Below, piece after piece: positions 17,187 to 25,793 of a stretch of DNA of 64,000 bases. The notes under the pieces were generated by a model. That model did not search any database, was not told the DNA's origin, and was given only the letters and a program-made list of their open reading frames with translations. Both the position numbers and the translations under genes were made by a program. Positions within the stretch are counted from its first letter, which is position 1. Every line of letters starts with the position of its first letter. The stretch is from Melioribacter sp051488665 (lineage in GTDB: Bacteria > Bacteroidota > Ignavibacteria > Ignavibacteriales > Melioribacteraceae), in contig NZ_JBPSEG010000004.1 of NCBI RefSeq assembly GCF_051488665.1, forward strand, positions 1 through 64,000. Reading direction: 5' to 3'.

Positions 17187-17513
17187 TTATTTCTTTCCCT
17201 TTTTTTTGTCGAGAATATCGTCGATCCAGCTCATTACGGCCATCGAAGCGGGAAATCCGATTGTCGGAATAGCCAGAAGCGCCACCTGTCTAATTTCCTC
17301 GTTTTTGATTTTTGCTTTGACGGCTTTTCGCACCTGAGCGTGAACCGCTCCTTCCATCATTGCGCCTGCTGAAAGCGCCAGTTTAATCAATATCCTCGTC
17401 TTCTCGTCGAGCGGACCCGCTTCGTGGACCGCGCCTCCCAGTTTTTCGTACGCTACTGCCACCTGGGGATATTCTTTTAAGAATCGTTCAAATCTCTTGG
17501 GTAATTTTCCCAT
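17187..17513 (-). CDS. Carboxymuconolactone decarboxylase (AhpD-like) family protein
   Basis: The 108-residue helical protein fits the CMD fold, with DEKTRILIKLALSAGAMMEGAVHAQVRKA as the core helix pair (about 36-65). The redox CxxC of AhpD-type enzymes is absent; only the histidine of the AVHA motif remains. It is therefore unlikely to be a peroxidase reductase. The family otherwise includes gamma-carboxymuconolactone decarboxylases and many uncharacterised proteins. Its stop abuts the start of the amber-interrupted membrane-protein gene, so the two are probably co-transcribed. Confidence 0.8.
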   Translation of the reverse strand: MGKLPKRFERFLKEYPQVAVAYEKLGGAVHEAGPLDEKTRILIKLALSAGAMMEGAVHAQVRKAVKAKIKNEEIRQVALLAIPTIGFPASMAVMSWIDDILDKKKGKK

Positions 17514-17635
17514 CTCCCGCCCTGATTGTTTTTCTTTTTATAAAGCTCAATGAGCTTTGACGAAATTATTATAGAGTTGAAAATATAATTTTGTATTTTT
17601 ACAAACAACAAAAATTTTTTCAGGGTGAAATAAAA

Positions 17636-18613
17636 GTGAAAGTATTGGTCACAGGCGGAGCCGGATATATCGGTTCTCACTTCGTCAAATATCTTGTAAA
17701 AAATAATTTTTCGCCGGTCGTGCTCGACAGTCTCGTAAGAGGCCACCGCGAGGCGGTTGTCGATTCGGTCCCGTTAGAAAATGCGGATTTGCTCGACTAC
17801 GACTCGCTCGAAAAAGTAATCAACAAACACAAGCCCGAAGCTATTGTACATTTTGCCGCATTCGCTTATGTGGGAGAATCGGTCGAAAATCCCGAACTCT
17901 ACTATACGAATAATGTGTTGGGAAGTTTTAATCTGATAAAAGCCGCCGTTAAACACAATATTAAAAAGTTTGTCTTTTCTTCCACCTGCTCGATTTACGG
18001 CAACCCGCTTAACGTGCCTATTTCGGAATCGGAACCCGCAAAACCGATTAATCCGTACGCAAACACCAAACTCGTAATCGAAATGATGTTGAAGGACTTC
18101 GAATACAAGTACGGTTTGAAACACGTTTGTTTGAGATATTTCAACGCTGCGGGAGCCGACCCCGAAGGAGAAATCGGGGAAAGCCATTCTCCCGAGACGC
18201 ATTTAATTCCGATTGTGCTCGAAGCGGCGCTGGGCAAACGCGAAAAAGTTTTTGTTTTCGGAAACGATTACGACACTCACGACAGAACGTGTATCAGAGA
18301 TTATATTCACGTGATGGACCTTGCCGACGCGCATCTGAAAGCCCTCCTTTATCTGGATAAAGAAAATTCGACGTCGGAAATTATCAATCTCGGCACAGGC
18401 TCGGGTAATTCCGTTCTGGAAATAATAAAGAGAGCCGAAGAAATTACAGGCAAAAAAATAAATTACGAAATTACCGGTCGACGCCCCGGCGACCCAGCCG
18501 TTTTAGTAGCCGACAACAAAAAAGCGCGGAAACTTCTCGACTGGAAACCGGAATTAAAAATCGAAGAGATTCTTTCGACCGCATGGAAATGGCATTCTAA
18601 TCCCAGATACTGA
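17636..18613 (+). CDS. galE: UDP-glucose 4-epimerase
   Basis: The frame is open earlier, but the GTG at 17636, with AGGGTG upstream, gives the standard start KVLVTGGAGYIGSH. The 325-residue protein is a short-chain dehydrogenase-type epimerase: NAD-binding GGAGYIGS (7-14), the catalytic Ser/Thr in SSTCS near 115, and YANTK with Tyr141 and Lys145. RYFNAAGAD and a GRRPGDPA segment near the end are typical of GalE. It interconverts UDP-glucose and UDP-galactose in the cytoplasm. It is the first of three plus-strand nucleotide-sugar genes with rfbC and ugd. Confidence 0.95.
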   Translation: MKVLVTGGAGYIGSHFVKYLVKNNFSPVVLDSLVRGHREAVVDSVPLENADLLDYDSLEKVINKHKPEAIVHFAAFAYVGESVENPELYYTNNVLGSFNLIKAAVKHNIKKFVFSSTCSIYGNPLNVPISESEPAKPINPYANTKLVIEMMLKDFEYKYGLKHVCLRYFNAAGADPEGEIGESHSPETHLIPIVLEAALGKREKVFVFGNDYDTHDRTCIRDYIHVMDLADAHLKALLYLDKENSTSEIINLGTGSGNSVLEIIKRAEEITGKKINYEITGRRPGDPAVLVADNKKARKLLDWKPELKIEEILSTAWKWHSNPRY

Positions 18614-18616
18614 TTA

Positions 18617-19183
18617 ATGATTTTCGAAAAAGTACATATCGACGGACTTTTAATAGTAAAACCCGACGTTTACGAAGACCCACGCGGTTTCTTTTTTGAA
18701 TTGTTCAACAAATTCAAATATGAAGAGGCGGGCATTAAATTCGACTTCGTCCAGGATAATATATCGAAATCGGTAAAAAACACGATCCGCGGACTCCATT
18801 ATCAGGTCGGTGAATTTGCTCAGGGCAAGCTCTGCACGGTTTTAAAAGGCAGGGTACTCGATGTGGCTGTCGACATTCGTTACGGATCGCCGACGTACGG
18901 CAAATATTTCTCCTACGAACTCGACGACGTTAAAAAAGAACAGCTCTGGATTCCGCCCGGATTTGCTCACGGTTTTTCCGTTTTGTCGGACGAAGCAGTA
19001 TTCATGTATAAATGTACTGCGCGTTACAGCAGAGAACACGAACGCGCAATTTTGTTTAACGACGCGGATTTAAATATCGATTGGCGAATTAACAATCCGG
19101 TTGTATCGGAGAAGGATTTGAAAGCCAAACAATTCAAAGACATAGAACACGATTTCATATTCAAACGGGAGGGCAATCAATGA
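18617..19183 (+). CDS. rfbC: dTDP-4-dehydrorhamnose 3,5-epimerase
   Basis: The 188-residue cupin-fold protein carries the family marks: DPRGFFFELF near 21, IRGLHYQ with catalytic His61, PPGFAHGF near 113, and YKCTARYS with Tyr131. It epimerises dTDP-4-keto-6-deoxyglucose on the way to dTDP-L-rhamnose. It starts 3 bp after galE and overlaps ugd by 4 bp (ATGA), so the three are one operon. An RfbD-like reductase is encoded 9 kb downstream; RfbA and RfbB are not in the window. Confidence 0.93.
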   Translation: MIFEKVHIDGLLIVKPDVYEDPRGFFFELFNKFKYEEAGIKFDFVQDNISKSVKNTIRGLHYQVGEFAQGKLCTVLKGRVLDVAVDIRYGSPTYGKYFSYELDDVKKEQLWIPPGFAHGFSVLSDEAVFMYKCTARYSREHERAILFNDADLNIDWRINNPVVSEKDLKAKQFKDIEHDFIFKREGNQ

Positions 19184-20508
19184 AATTAGCCGTAATCGGT
19201 ACCGGATATGTAGGTTTGGTAAGCGGAACCTGTTTTGCAGAAATGGGCAATACGGTCATCTGTGTGGACAACAATCCGGATAAACTCGAAAAACTGAACA
19301 AACGGATTGTTCCGATTTACGAACCGGGACTCGAAATTTTATTCCAGAGAAATATCGACAAAAAGAGGCTTTCGTTTACGTCCGATTTACGCCGCGCGGT
19401 TGAAGAATCGGAAATAATCTTTTTGTGTCTGCCCACGCCGCAGGGCGAGGACGGTTCGGCGGATTTGAAGTATGTATTCGGCGTCGCCGAAGAAATCGGC
19501 AAAATACTGCAAAGTTTACCGAATAACGAATTCAAAATAATCGTCAACAAGAGCACCGTTCCTGTCGGAACTTCCACGGCAGTCCGACAAATAATAGAAA
19601 AATACAATATCGAAAATTTCGAAGTGGTTTCGAATCCCGAATTTTTGAGGGAAGGATTTGCCGTCGACGATTTTATGAAACCCGACAGAATAGTCATCGG
19701 AGCGAGGAATCCGAAAGCGTTTGAAAAGATGAGAATTCTCTACGAGCCGTTTGTGCGCCAGGGCAATCCGATTTTCGAAATGGATCCCGAAAGCGCCGAA
19801 GTGACGAAATACGCTTCGAATTCGTATCTGGCAATGAGAATTACGTTCATGAACGAGCTGGCAAATTTTTGCGAAAAAGCCGGGGCAAATGTGGAAATGG
19901 TTCGCAAAGCGATGGGCTCCGACAGCAGGATCGGAAAACGGTTTCTATTCCCGGGAATCGGCTACGGCGGCTCCTGCTTTCCCAAAGACGTAAACGCATT
20001 GATTAAAACGTCGGAAGAATTCGGCTCGCCGATGAAAATTCTCAAAGTCGTCGACGAGGTAAACAAAAACCAGAAAGAACTTCTGGTCAAAAAAGTTAAA
20101 GAGCATTTCAACGGAAATATCGAAGGTAAAAAGTTTGCGGTGTGGGGACTCTCCTTCAAGCCGAATACAGACGATATGCGCGAAGCTCCTTCGATAGTAA
20201 TAATTAATCAGTTACTCGACTCGAATGCAAAAGTGGTAGCTTACGATCCGGCGGCAATGGAAAACGCTCGTTTCTATTTAGGCGACAAACCCGCATACGC
20301 TCAGGACCAATACTCCGCCCTGCCGGACGCAGACGCTCTCCTGATTTTGACCGAATGGAACGAATTCAGAAATCCCGATTTCGACAAAATAAAAGAACTA
20401 TTGAAAAACCGATTGATTTTCGACGGCAGAAATATCTTCGACCCCGCAAAAATGAAAGAGCTCGGATTTACCTACTACAGCATCGGGCGCAAACCCGTCA
20501 AAAATTAA
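19180..20508 (+). CDS. ugd: UDP-glucose 6-dehydrogenase
   Basis: At 442 residues the protein has the standard three-part structure. An NAD-binding Rossmann domain comes first (IGTGYVGLVSG at 6-16). The central helix domain contains the catalytic cysteine in GYGGSCFPKD (Cys266). The C-terminal UDP-binding domain contains GLSFKPNTDDMREAPS. It oxidises UDP-glucose to UDP-glucuronate for surface polysaccharide. It ends the galE-rfbC-ugd operon and is followed by a good terminator. Confidence 0.96.
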   Translation: MKLAVIGTGYVGLVSGTCFAEMGNTVICVDNNPDKLEKLNKRIVPIYEPGLEILFQRNIDKKRLSFTSDLRRAVEESEIIFLCLPTPQGEDGSADLKYVFGVAEEIGKILQSLPNNEFKIIVNKSTVPVGTSTAVRQIIEKYNIENFEVVSNPEFLREGFAVDDFMKPDRIVIGARNPKAFEKMRILYEPFVRQGNPIFEMDPESAEVTKYASNSYLAMRITFMNELANFCEKAGANVEMVRKAMGSDSRIGKRFLFPGIGYGGSCFPKDVNALIKTSEEFGSPMKILKVVDEVNKNQKELLVKKVKEHFNGNIEGKKFAVWGLSFKPNTDDMREAPSIVIINQLLDSNAKVVAYDPAAMENARFYLGDKPAYAQDQYSALPDADALLILTEWNEFRNPDFDKIKELLKNRLIFDGRNIFDPAKMKELGFTYYSIGRKPVKN

Positions 20509-20528
20509 ATTTCATCGTTCATTTTCCC

Positions 20529-20558
20529 AATGCCCGTCGTTCCGGCGGGCATTTTATT
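20529..20558 (+). terminator. Rho-independent terminator after ugd
   Basis: AATGCCCG and CGGGCATT form an 8-bp stem around a 9-nt loop, followed by a TTTATTTA tract, 21 bp beyond the ugd stop. Confidence 0.75.
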
Positions 20559-20689
20559 TAGAGAGTTAAAACGATAATGCGTATCAAAACGGGACATTAT
20601 ATCTTTAAAACGTTCCGTTTTTTTATTAATTACCCCTAAAATCGAGGCACGATTTGTGCGATAATAAAGAAAAGAAATATTTAAACTCC

Positions 20690-20971
20690 ATGAAATTAAA
20701 CGAAATCATTTTTCATATTCTTACTATCTCATTTGCGCTGGCGCTAATTATAATTCTTTTTTCTTATACCATTACCAAAATCCGAAAGAAGAATCAACCG
20801 CCTGTAAATCGAATCAGCCGGACGCCTCCCATTATCACTCCGAAGACGCATATTATTCTACCGCGTAAAATCAAAGTGGTAAAGCAATACGATTTTAAGA
20901 AAGAGATGGAAAGTCATCAGATAAAAACGCGCCGTTATAAAATTATAAACGAGGAAATCCATAAAAGATAA
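20690..20971 (+). CDS. Small membrane-anchored protein, unknown
   Basis: The frame is open from a TTG at 20654, but the ATG at 20690 (MKLNEIIFHILT) is the more likely start and gives 93 residues. One membrane helix spans about 8-28, followed by a basic, proline-containing cytoplasmic tail. I recognise no family. It lies 9 bp before the DUF3052-YdeI fusion gene, which may be its operon partner. Confidence 0.5.
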   Translation: MKLNEIIFHILTISFALALIIILFSYTITKIRKKNQPPVNRISRTPPIITPKTHIILPRKIKVVKQYDFKKEMESHQIKTRRYKIINEEIHKR

Positions 20972-20980
20972 TTCAGATAG

Positions 20981-21631
20981 ATGACGGGAAAGAAAAACAA
21001 TCCGTATTACAGAAAACTCCGCCTTAAGGATAATCAAAAATTATTATTGATAAATCCGCCGGAAGAATTCGCGCGACTGATGTCTTCCTTCAATCCCGGC
21101 ACAAAAGCGCGCAAAGGGATTCTTTACGATATAATTTTTCTTTTTTCGGAAACAAAGGATATCTTAAAGAAAGAACTGCCGGCAGCAATAAAAAAATTGA
21201 GCAATCAAGGAATATTGTGGGCTGGTTTTCCCAAAAAATCTTCCGGAATTTCGACCGACCTTAATCGCGATTCATGTTATGAAATCCTGCAGGAAACGGG
21301 AATGCAAATATTGACTTTAATTTCCGTAGACGTAAACTGGTCGGCTTTCGGGCTACGGGCGGGCGCAAAGCCTCAAAAGAAGGAAAACGGAAACCGGAAA
21401 TCGGAATACATCGACGCCGAAAAGCGATCGGTTATTATTCCCGACGATTTAAAGAAGGTTTTTAAGACGAATAAAAAAGCTTACGATTTTTTCGAAACGC
21501 TCTCGTTTACGAACAGAAAAGAATATGTTCTCTGGATTACCGGCGCGAAGAAAATCGAGACCAGGGAAAAACGGATTAAATTAACAATCGAATATTTGAT
21601 CGAAGGTAAAAAAAATCCGCACGAAAAATAA
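20981..21631 (+). CDS. DUF3052-like plus YdeI/OmdA-like fusion protein
   Basis: The first 125 residues resemble DUF3052: LLLINPPEEF near 22, a GILWAGFPKKSSG motif near 77-89 and a VDVNWSAF motif near 115. The last 75 residues match the YdeI/OmdA C-terminal domain, PDDLKKVF through FTNRKEYVLWI to ETREKRIKLTIEYL. Both parts occur in small soluble proteins; the YdeI type has been linked to bacteriocin or antimicrobial tolerance, which is only suggestive here. A strong bidirectional terminator follows. The fusion is clear; the function is unknown. Confidence 0.75.
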   Translation: MTGKKNNPYYRKLRLKDNQKLLLINPPEEFARLMSSFNPGTKARKGILYDIIFLFSETKDILKKELPAAIKKLSNQGILWAGFPKKSSGISTDLNRDSCYEILQETGMQILTLISVDVNWSAFGLRAGAKPQKKENGNRKSEYIDAEKRSVIIPDDLKKVFKTNKKAYDFFETLSFTNRKEYVLWITGAKKIETREKRIKLTIEYLIEGKKNPHEK

Positions 21632-21659
21632 AGCCGCCGCCCATGACGAGGCGGCGGCT
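21632..21659. terminator. Bidirectional GC-rich hairpin terminator
   Basis: AGCCGCCGCC and GGCGGCGGCT form a perfect 10-bp stem with an 8-nt loop between two convergent genes. The plus-strand T-tract is weak, so some of its effect may come from stem stability. Confidence 0.7.
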
Positions 21660-21665
21660 TATTCA

Positions 21666-23366
21666 TCAGGCTTTCATTCGTTCGCCTTTTTCTTCCTTAC
21701 TAAAAATCCATCCTACAACTTTCCCGATGTCGATTTTACCGAAGTCGTTCCAGTATTTTTTGTTTCTCACGTGCATCGAACTCGTGTCGTCTTCGGGTAT
21801 CGAATTCGCTTCGGCTATTATTGTATTAATCCTGTCGATCCAGGTTTCCATATTTTTCTCTCTTAAGTCCACCCAGCCGTCATGCGCCCACATATCGATA
21901 TTTTCCGGAGTTATGTTCAATTCGTTTTCCCCTCTGAACGGCGGTATTTTCATTGTATTTCCCCGCAGAAGCGACTTGCCGTCGGGCAGCAGTATCGGAA
22001 TGCCGATTGAAATTATTTCGTTTCTCAGTTTGTCGTTTTCTTTAATAAACTCAAATACTTTCTTCGACAGTCGAGCCGGCGAATACTCCGGTATTTTTTT
22101 CATTTCGCCCGCTACGTGTCGCAGTAGATTTATTTCGTGCAAAAGTTTCGAAAGGCGCGGCGGACCGAGCAATTCAAACGCAACGCTCTCTTTATTATGG
22201 ATGTTTTCGAGTTCTTCCAGTTTCTCCACCGCCGAATGTTGCAAGAAGCCGGCTCTGTAAGTCGGCTCGAGCGTCGCATTGTCGAGCGCGTTAATAATAT
22301 CGTGACCGGTATTGCCGCCTTTAATTTCGTAAATCAGGTCGTCGGCAATTTCTTCGGGAGTAACATATTCCATTTGTCCCTGAGTCGTAATTGCTTCGAA
22401 CTCGCCTCTCGAAAAAGTGCCGTTCTCGCCGGTATCGATATAAACTGACTTCAACGACTCTCCCGTCGACTTGAATTTTATGTCCGGTTTCAAATTCAGT
22501 TTCCCTTCCAATCGAACCGCGTCGTTGAGACCGACTTCCTGAATTTCGATCGGCTTGCCGGCTTTTCTGATTTCGCCGAACTCTATTTTCTTCCATGCAA
22601 TTGCTGCGGTCGGTTTAATTTCTTTTGTAATGGGACCTTGAGGAGTTCTGCCCATCAAAAAGAGGAGTAAAGTATGAGCGCCGGCGACGGCGGATTTACT
22701 CAAAAGAACTCGCGAGGGTTTTTCTTCGCTGTGCGTGTAAGGAATGTTCAATCCCATTCCTCCTGTTCCGCTTGTGCCTATCTTAAAATAAATTTTCGTG
22801 CCCGCTCTGCTCATTGCGTTGTATAGAATTTGAACGTGTCGGATAATTTGAGGCACGTATTCTGTGCAAAAGAGTTTTTCCATTTCGCTTTTAAGAATTT
22901 CGGCGTCGGAGCCTTCGTTTATCAATCTTTTAATCCGGTAATAAGTCGAATAAACGTCCTGGTAAGCGATTGCCGTTGCCGAATTAACGCAGTCGATAAC
23001 TATATCGGGTTTGAATTCCATAATTAGTTTATAAGCCGCCGAAGACTCCAATATCTCATCGCTCAATTCTTCCATAATATCGCGCATCATTATTCCTCGC
23101 GATTCGGGATTCTCGAGCAGCTCCATACGATTCTTGTCTTTGAATTCATGTCTTACGAAAATATTGCCCCACCACGGAATAAAATAATCTTCCGGCAAAC
23201 CCGGAAATTCTTTTTTTAATTTTTCAACCTGTCCGAGGGCTTCCTCCTTTTTAAGCGAAGTGACGATAATTCTTTTCGGCTTTTCGCCCACTAGTTTACG
23301 GGTTACCGCGTTGCCGACCAGACCCCATGCCCCCAGAACCAGAACCGTTTTGTTTTGAATATCCAT
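21666..23366 (-). CDS. Large Rossmann-fold NAD(P)-binding protein, SDR/epimerase-like
   Basis: The ATG at 23366, with GGAG upstream, is preferred over a longer frame. The 566-residue protein starts with NKTVLVLGAWGLVGNAV, an extended-SDR nucleotide-binding loop. TSGTGGMGLNIPYTHSEE near 220 and the VNSATAIAYQDVYSTYYR stretch near 150 could hold the substrate site. The canonical YxxxK is not obvious. The C-terminal 250 residues are helical and unfamiliar. At nearly twice normal SDR length it is an unusual member. It stands alone, divergent from ptsN. Reaction unknown. Confidence 0.6.
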   Translation of the reverse strand: MDIQNKTVLVLGAWGLVGNAVTRKLVGEKPKRIIVTSLKKEEALGQVEKLKKEFPGLPEDYFIPWWGNIFVRHEFKDKNRMELLENPESRGIMMRDIMEELSDEILESSAAYKLIMEFKPDIVIDCVNSATAIAYQDVYSTYYRIKRLINEGSDAEILKSEMEKLFCTEYVPQIIRHVQILYNAMSRAGTKIYFKIGTSGTGGMGLNIPYTHSEEKPSRVLLSKSAVAGAHTLLLFLMGRTPQGPITKEIKPTAAIAWKKIEFGEIRKAGKPIEIQEVGLNDAVRLEGKLNLKPDIKFKSTGESLKSVYIDTGENGTFSRGEFEAITTQGQMEYVTPEEIADDLIYEIKGGNTGHDIINALDNATLEPTYRAGFLQHSAVEKLEELENIHNKESVAFELLGPPRLSKLLHEINLLRHVAGEMKKIPEYSPARLSKKVFEFIKENDKLRNEIISIGIPILLPDGKSLLRGNTMKIPPFRGENELNITPENIDMWAHDGWVDLREKNMETWIDRINTIIAEANSIPEDDTSSMHVRNKKYWNDFGKIDIGKVVGWIFSKEEKGERMKA

Positions 23367-23452
23367 TACAACTCCGTTTTTTATTTTTAATGAAAAATTA
23401 AGGTTAGTTTTATCCGATTTCAAGAAAATTAGTAGTAAAAGGAGCGGGTTCG

Positions 23453-23483
23453 TTGATAAAGGGATAAGGGTTTCTTAAATTTG
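23453..23483 (+). promoter_or_regulatory. Bacteroidota-type promoter of ptsN operon
   Basis: TTG at 23453-23455 and TAAATTTG at 23476-23483 are separated by 20 bp, matching the TTG-N19/20-TAnnTTTG promoter used by the primary sigma factor of Bacteroidota. It lies about 30 bp upstream of the ptsN start. Confidence 0.65.
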
Positions 23484-23511
23484 TACCAGTAAAAACTCAA
23501 TTGGATATTAG

Positions 23512-23985
23512 ATGAAAGTCTCGGAAATATTACAGCCAGACAAAATCATACCCTCTTTAAAAGGCAGATCAAAGACAGAAGTAATCAATGAGCTTGTAGA
23601 TTTATTTAAAGACGACGAACGCGTCAAAGACCTTGAAGGAGTTCGGGAAGCGGTTCACGAACGGGAAAAAATAATGTCGACCGGCGTCGGAAAAGGTTTT
23701 GCAATTCCGCACGCAAAGTCAAACGGCGTCAACGATATAATTGCTGCATTCGGCAAACTCGACGAGCCGATCGATTTCCAGGCTCTCGACGGTCAGCCCG
23801 TTAACCTGGTCTTTTTATTGGTCGGCAAAGAAAATCTCGTAGGTCCGCACATCAAACTCCTCAGCAGAATTTCAAGGATGATGAACAACGAGGAATTCAG
23901 AGAAAATCTTGCAAAGGCTCGTACTGCCGAAGAAATTTACAATCTCTTTGTCGAAGAAGAAAAACAATATTTCGAGATTAACTAA
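23512..23985 (+). CDS. ptsN: PTS IIA domain protein, EIIA-Ntr type
   Basis: The 157-residue protein is a single PTS EIIA type-2 domain with phosphorylatable His67 in GFAIPHAKS. VFLLVGKEN and GPHIKLLSRISRMM are typical of PtsN. PtsN takes phosphate from the nitrogen PTS chain and acts as a regulator rather than a sugar importer. No EIIB, EIIC or HPr gene is present here. It is followed after 17 bp by hisS, which suggests an operon. Confidence 0.9.
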   Translation: MKVSEILQPDKIIPSLKGRSKTEVINELVDLFKDDERVKDLEGVREAVHEREKIMSTGVGKGFAIPHAKSNGVNDIIAAFGKLDEPIDFQALDGQPVNLVFLLVGKENLVGPHIKLLSRISRMMNNEEFRENLAKARTAEEIYNLFVEEEKQYFEIN

Positions 23986-24002
23986 CGCCGGATTTCTCCT
24001 TA

Positions 24003-25265
24003 ATGATTAAAGCAATTACAGGCACAAAAGATATCCTTCCGGGCGATATACCCAAATGGCGGTACATCGAAAATCTCGTTCGCGCAATTTTCGAAGAATT
24101 TAACTACAGCGAAATCAGAACGCCCATATTCGAAGAAACCCGGCTTTTTGCGCGCGGTATCGGCGAAGAGACGGATATTGTAAGCAAAGAAATGTATACA
24201 TTCGAAGACCGCGGCGGCGTGAGCTTAACTCTCAAACCCGAAATGACGGCGGCGGTCGTAAGAGCGTTGATAGAACATTCGCTTCATAAAAAATCTCCAC
24301 TCAACAAACTCTTTTATATCTCCCCCATGTTCAGGCAGGAAAGACCTCAAGCGGGAAGACTGCGCCAGTTCCATCAATTCGGCGCCGAAGCCATCGGCGG
24401 CAACGACCCTTATCTCGACGCCGAAATGATTTTGATTGCTTACGAAATTTTAAATGAAATCGGTCTGAAAAATTTAAAAGTGGTAATCAATACTCTCGGA
24501 ATTCCTTCCGAAAGAGAATCGTATAAAAACGATTTGAAGAATTATCTTAAAAGTCATTACGACCGTCTTTCAAACGAAAGCAAGAGAAGATACGAAACGA
24601 ATATCCTGAGAATCTTCGACAGCAAAGAGGAACAGGATATCGAAATAATGAAAAGCGCGCCTCTTTTAATCGATTCTTTAGGCAGAGAAAGCATAGAACA
24701 TTTCGACAAAGTTAAAAATGCGCTCGAAAAACTCGGCGTTAAATACGAAATCGAGCCGAAACTCGTAAGAGGCTTGGATTATTATACGCACACAACATTC
24801 GAGATCGTAAGCGGCAGCGTCGGCTCGCAAAGCGCATTGTGCGGAGGAGGCCGTTATAACGGACTTGTGGCTCAACTCGGAGGCGACGATTTACCCGGCG
24901 TGGGATTCGCAGCAGGAATAGAACGGATATTGCTCGCCTGCGAAAACGAAAACATCCTCAATATTCCCGAAGACAAAATCGACGTATACGTGGCTCTGCT
25001 CGACAAAAACCTCGACGAGGATTCTTTCATTTTCACTACGCTTCTCAGAAAAAAAGGATTGAAAGCGGAACGCGATTATTTGTCGAGAAGCTTAAAGGCG
25101 CAAATGCGCGAGGCAAATAAATTGAACGCTTCTTACGTGATCTTTTTCGGCGGCGAGGAATACAAAGACAAAAAAGCCGTATTGAAAAATATGGAGTCGG
25201 GCGAACAAACCGGCATTCCGATTGAAGATATCGATTCAGTCGTTGAAAAAATAAAGCGAGGTTGA
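24003..25265 (+). CDS. hisS: Histidyl-tRNA synthetase
   Basis: The 420-residue class II synthetase begins ITGTKDILPGDIPKW. It shows motif 2 (FYISPMFRQERPQAGRLRQFHQFG near 103), the LVRGLDYYTHTTFE histidine-binding motif near 258, and the C-terminal anticodon-binding domain (about 325-420). It charges tRNA-His. It overlaps nothing and is followed one base later by an orf. Length and motifs match the family well. Confidence 0.97.
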   Translation: MIKAITGTKDILPGDIPKWRYIENLVRAIFEEFNYSEIRTPIFEETRLFARGIGEETDIVSKEMYTFEDRGGVSLTLKPEMTAAVVRALIEHSLHKKSPLNKLFYISPMFRQERPQAGRLRQFHQFGAEAIGGNDPYLDAEMILIAYEILNEIGLKNLKVVINTLGIPSERESYKNDLKNYLKSHYDRLSNESKRRYETNILRIFDSKEEQDIEIMKSAPLLIDSLGRESIEHFDKVKNALEKLGVKYEIEPKLVRGLDYYTHTTFEIVSGSVGSQSALCGGGRYNGLVAQLGGDDLPGVGFAAGIERILLACENENILNIPEDKIDVYVALLDKNLDEDSFIFTTLLRKKGLKAERDYLSRSLKAQMREANKLNASYVIFFGGEEYKDKKAVLKNMESGEQTGIPIEDIDSVVEKIKRG

Positions 25266-25266
25266 G

Positions 25267-25779
25267 ATGCCTCTGAGAAAAGTGGAAGATCCGCCCAAGA
25301 TTCCCAAAACCCGCAAAAAGAAAGCCGAATCAGTACTTAAAGCTGTCCCCGCTCCCAAACCCGACAAAGTAGAATATTTTTGCAAACTCTTCTTCAAATA
25401 CGATAAAACGGAGAAGAAACAATATCTTATAATTCGCCTCGAAACGGCGGCTTATTTTACAAGTTTTAAATACGAAATAACCTACGACCTGCTCGAAAAA
25501 GAAAACGACATCTATATAATAATTACCGGACTCAAGGCGAGAATGGACCTTGTGCCGGAAGTTGGCCCGGCTACATGCGAATTAAAAAAGGATATTCTCG
25601 AAGGCAAAATCAAAATTAATCTGGCAAAACAAGACGGCGCAATCAACGGCGCCGAATACCTGCTTGATTTTAAAAACAGAAAAATCGAATTGGTCGAAGA
25701 ATTCATGCCCCCCAAAAAGAACAACCGCGTCTTTTCCAAATTCGAAGTGGATAAAGATAATTTTAGTTTTGCCGATTAA
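25267..25779 (+). CDS. Conserved-looking protein of unknown function in hisS operon
   Basis: The first 35 residues are basic and proline-rich (KIPKTRKKKAESV, VPAPKPDK). The remaining 135 are a beta-rich domain with repeated strands such as YLIIRLETAAYF and YIIITGLKARM. There is no signal or membrane segment. The gene starts 1 bp after hisS and ends 14 bp before rlmB, so it is in the same transcript as two tRNA/rRNA genes. A nucleic-acid or translation role is possible but unproven. Confidence 0.7.
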   Translation: MPLRKVEDPPKIPKTRKKKAESVLKAVPAPKPDKVEYFCKLFFKYDKTEKKQYLIIRLETAAYFTSFKYEITYDLLEKENDIYIIITGLKARMDLVPEVGPATCELKKDILEGKIKINLAKQDGAINGAEYLLDFKNRKIELVEEFMPPKKNNRVFSKFEVDKDNFSFAD

Positions 25780-25793
25780 TAAGGAATCATAAC

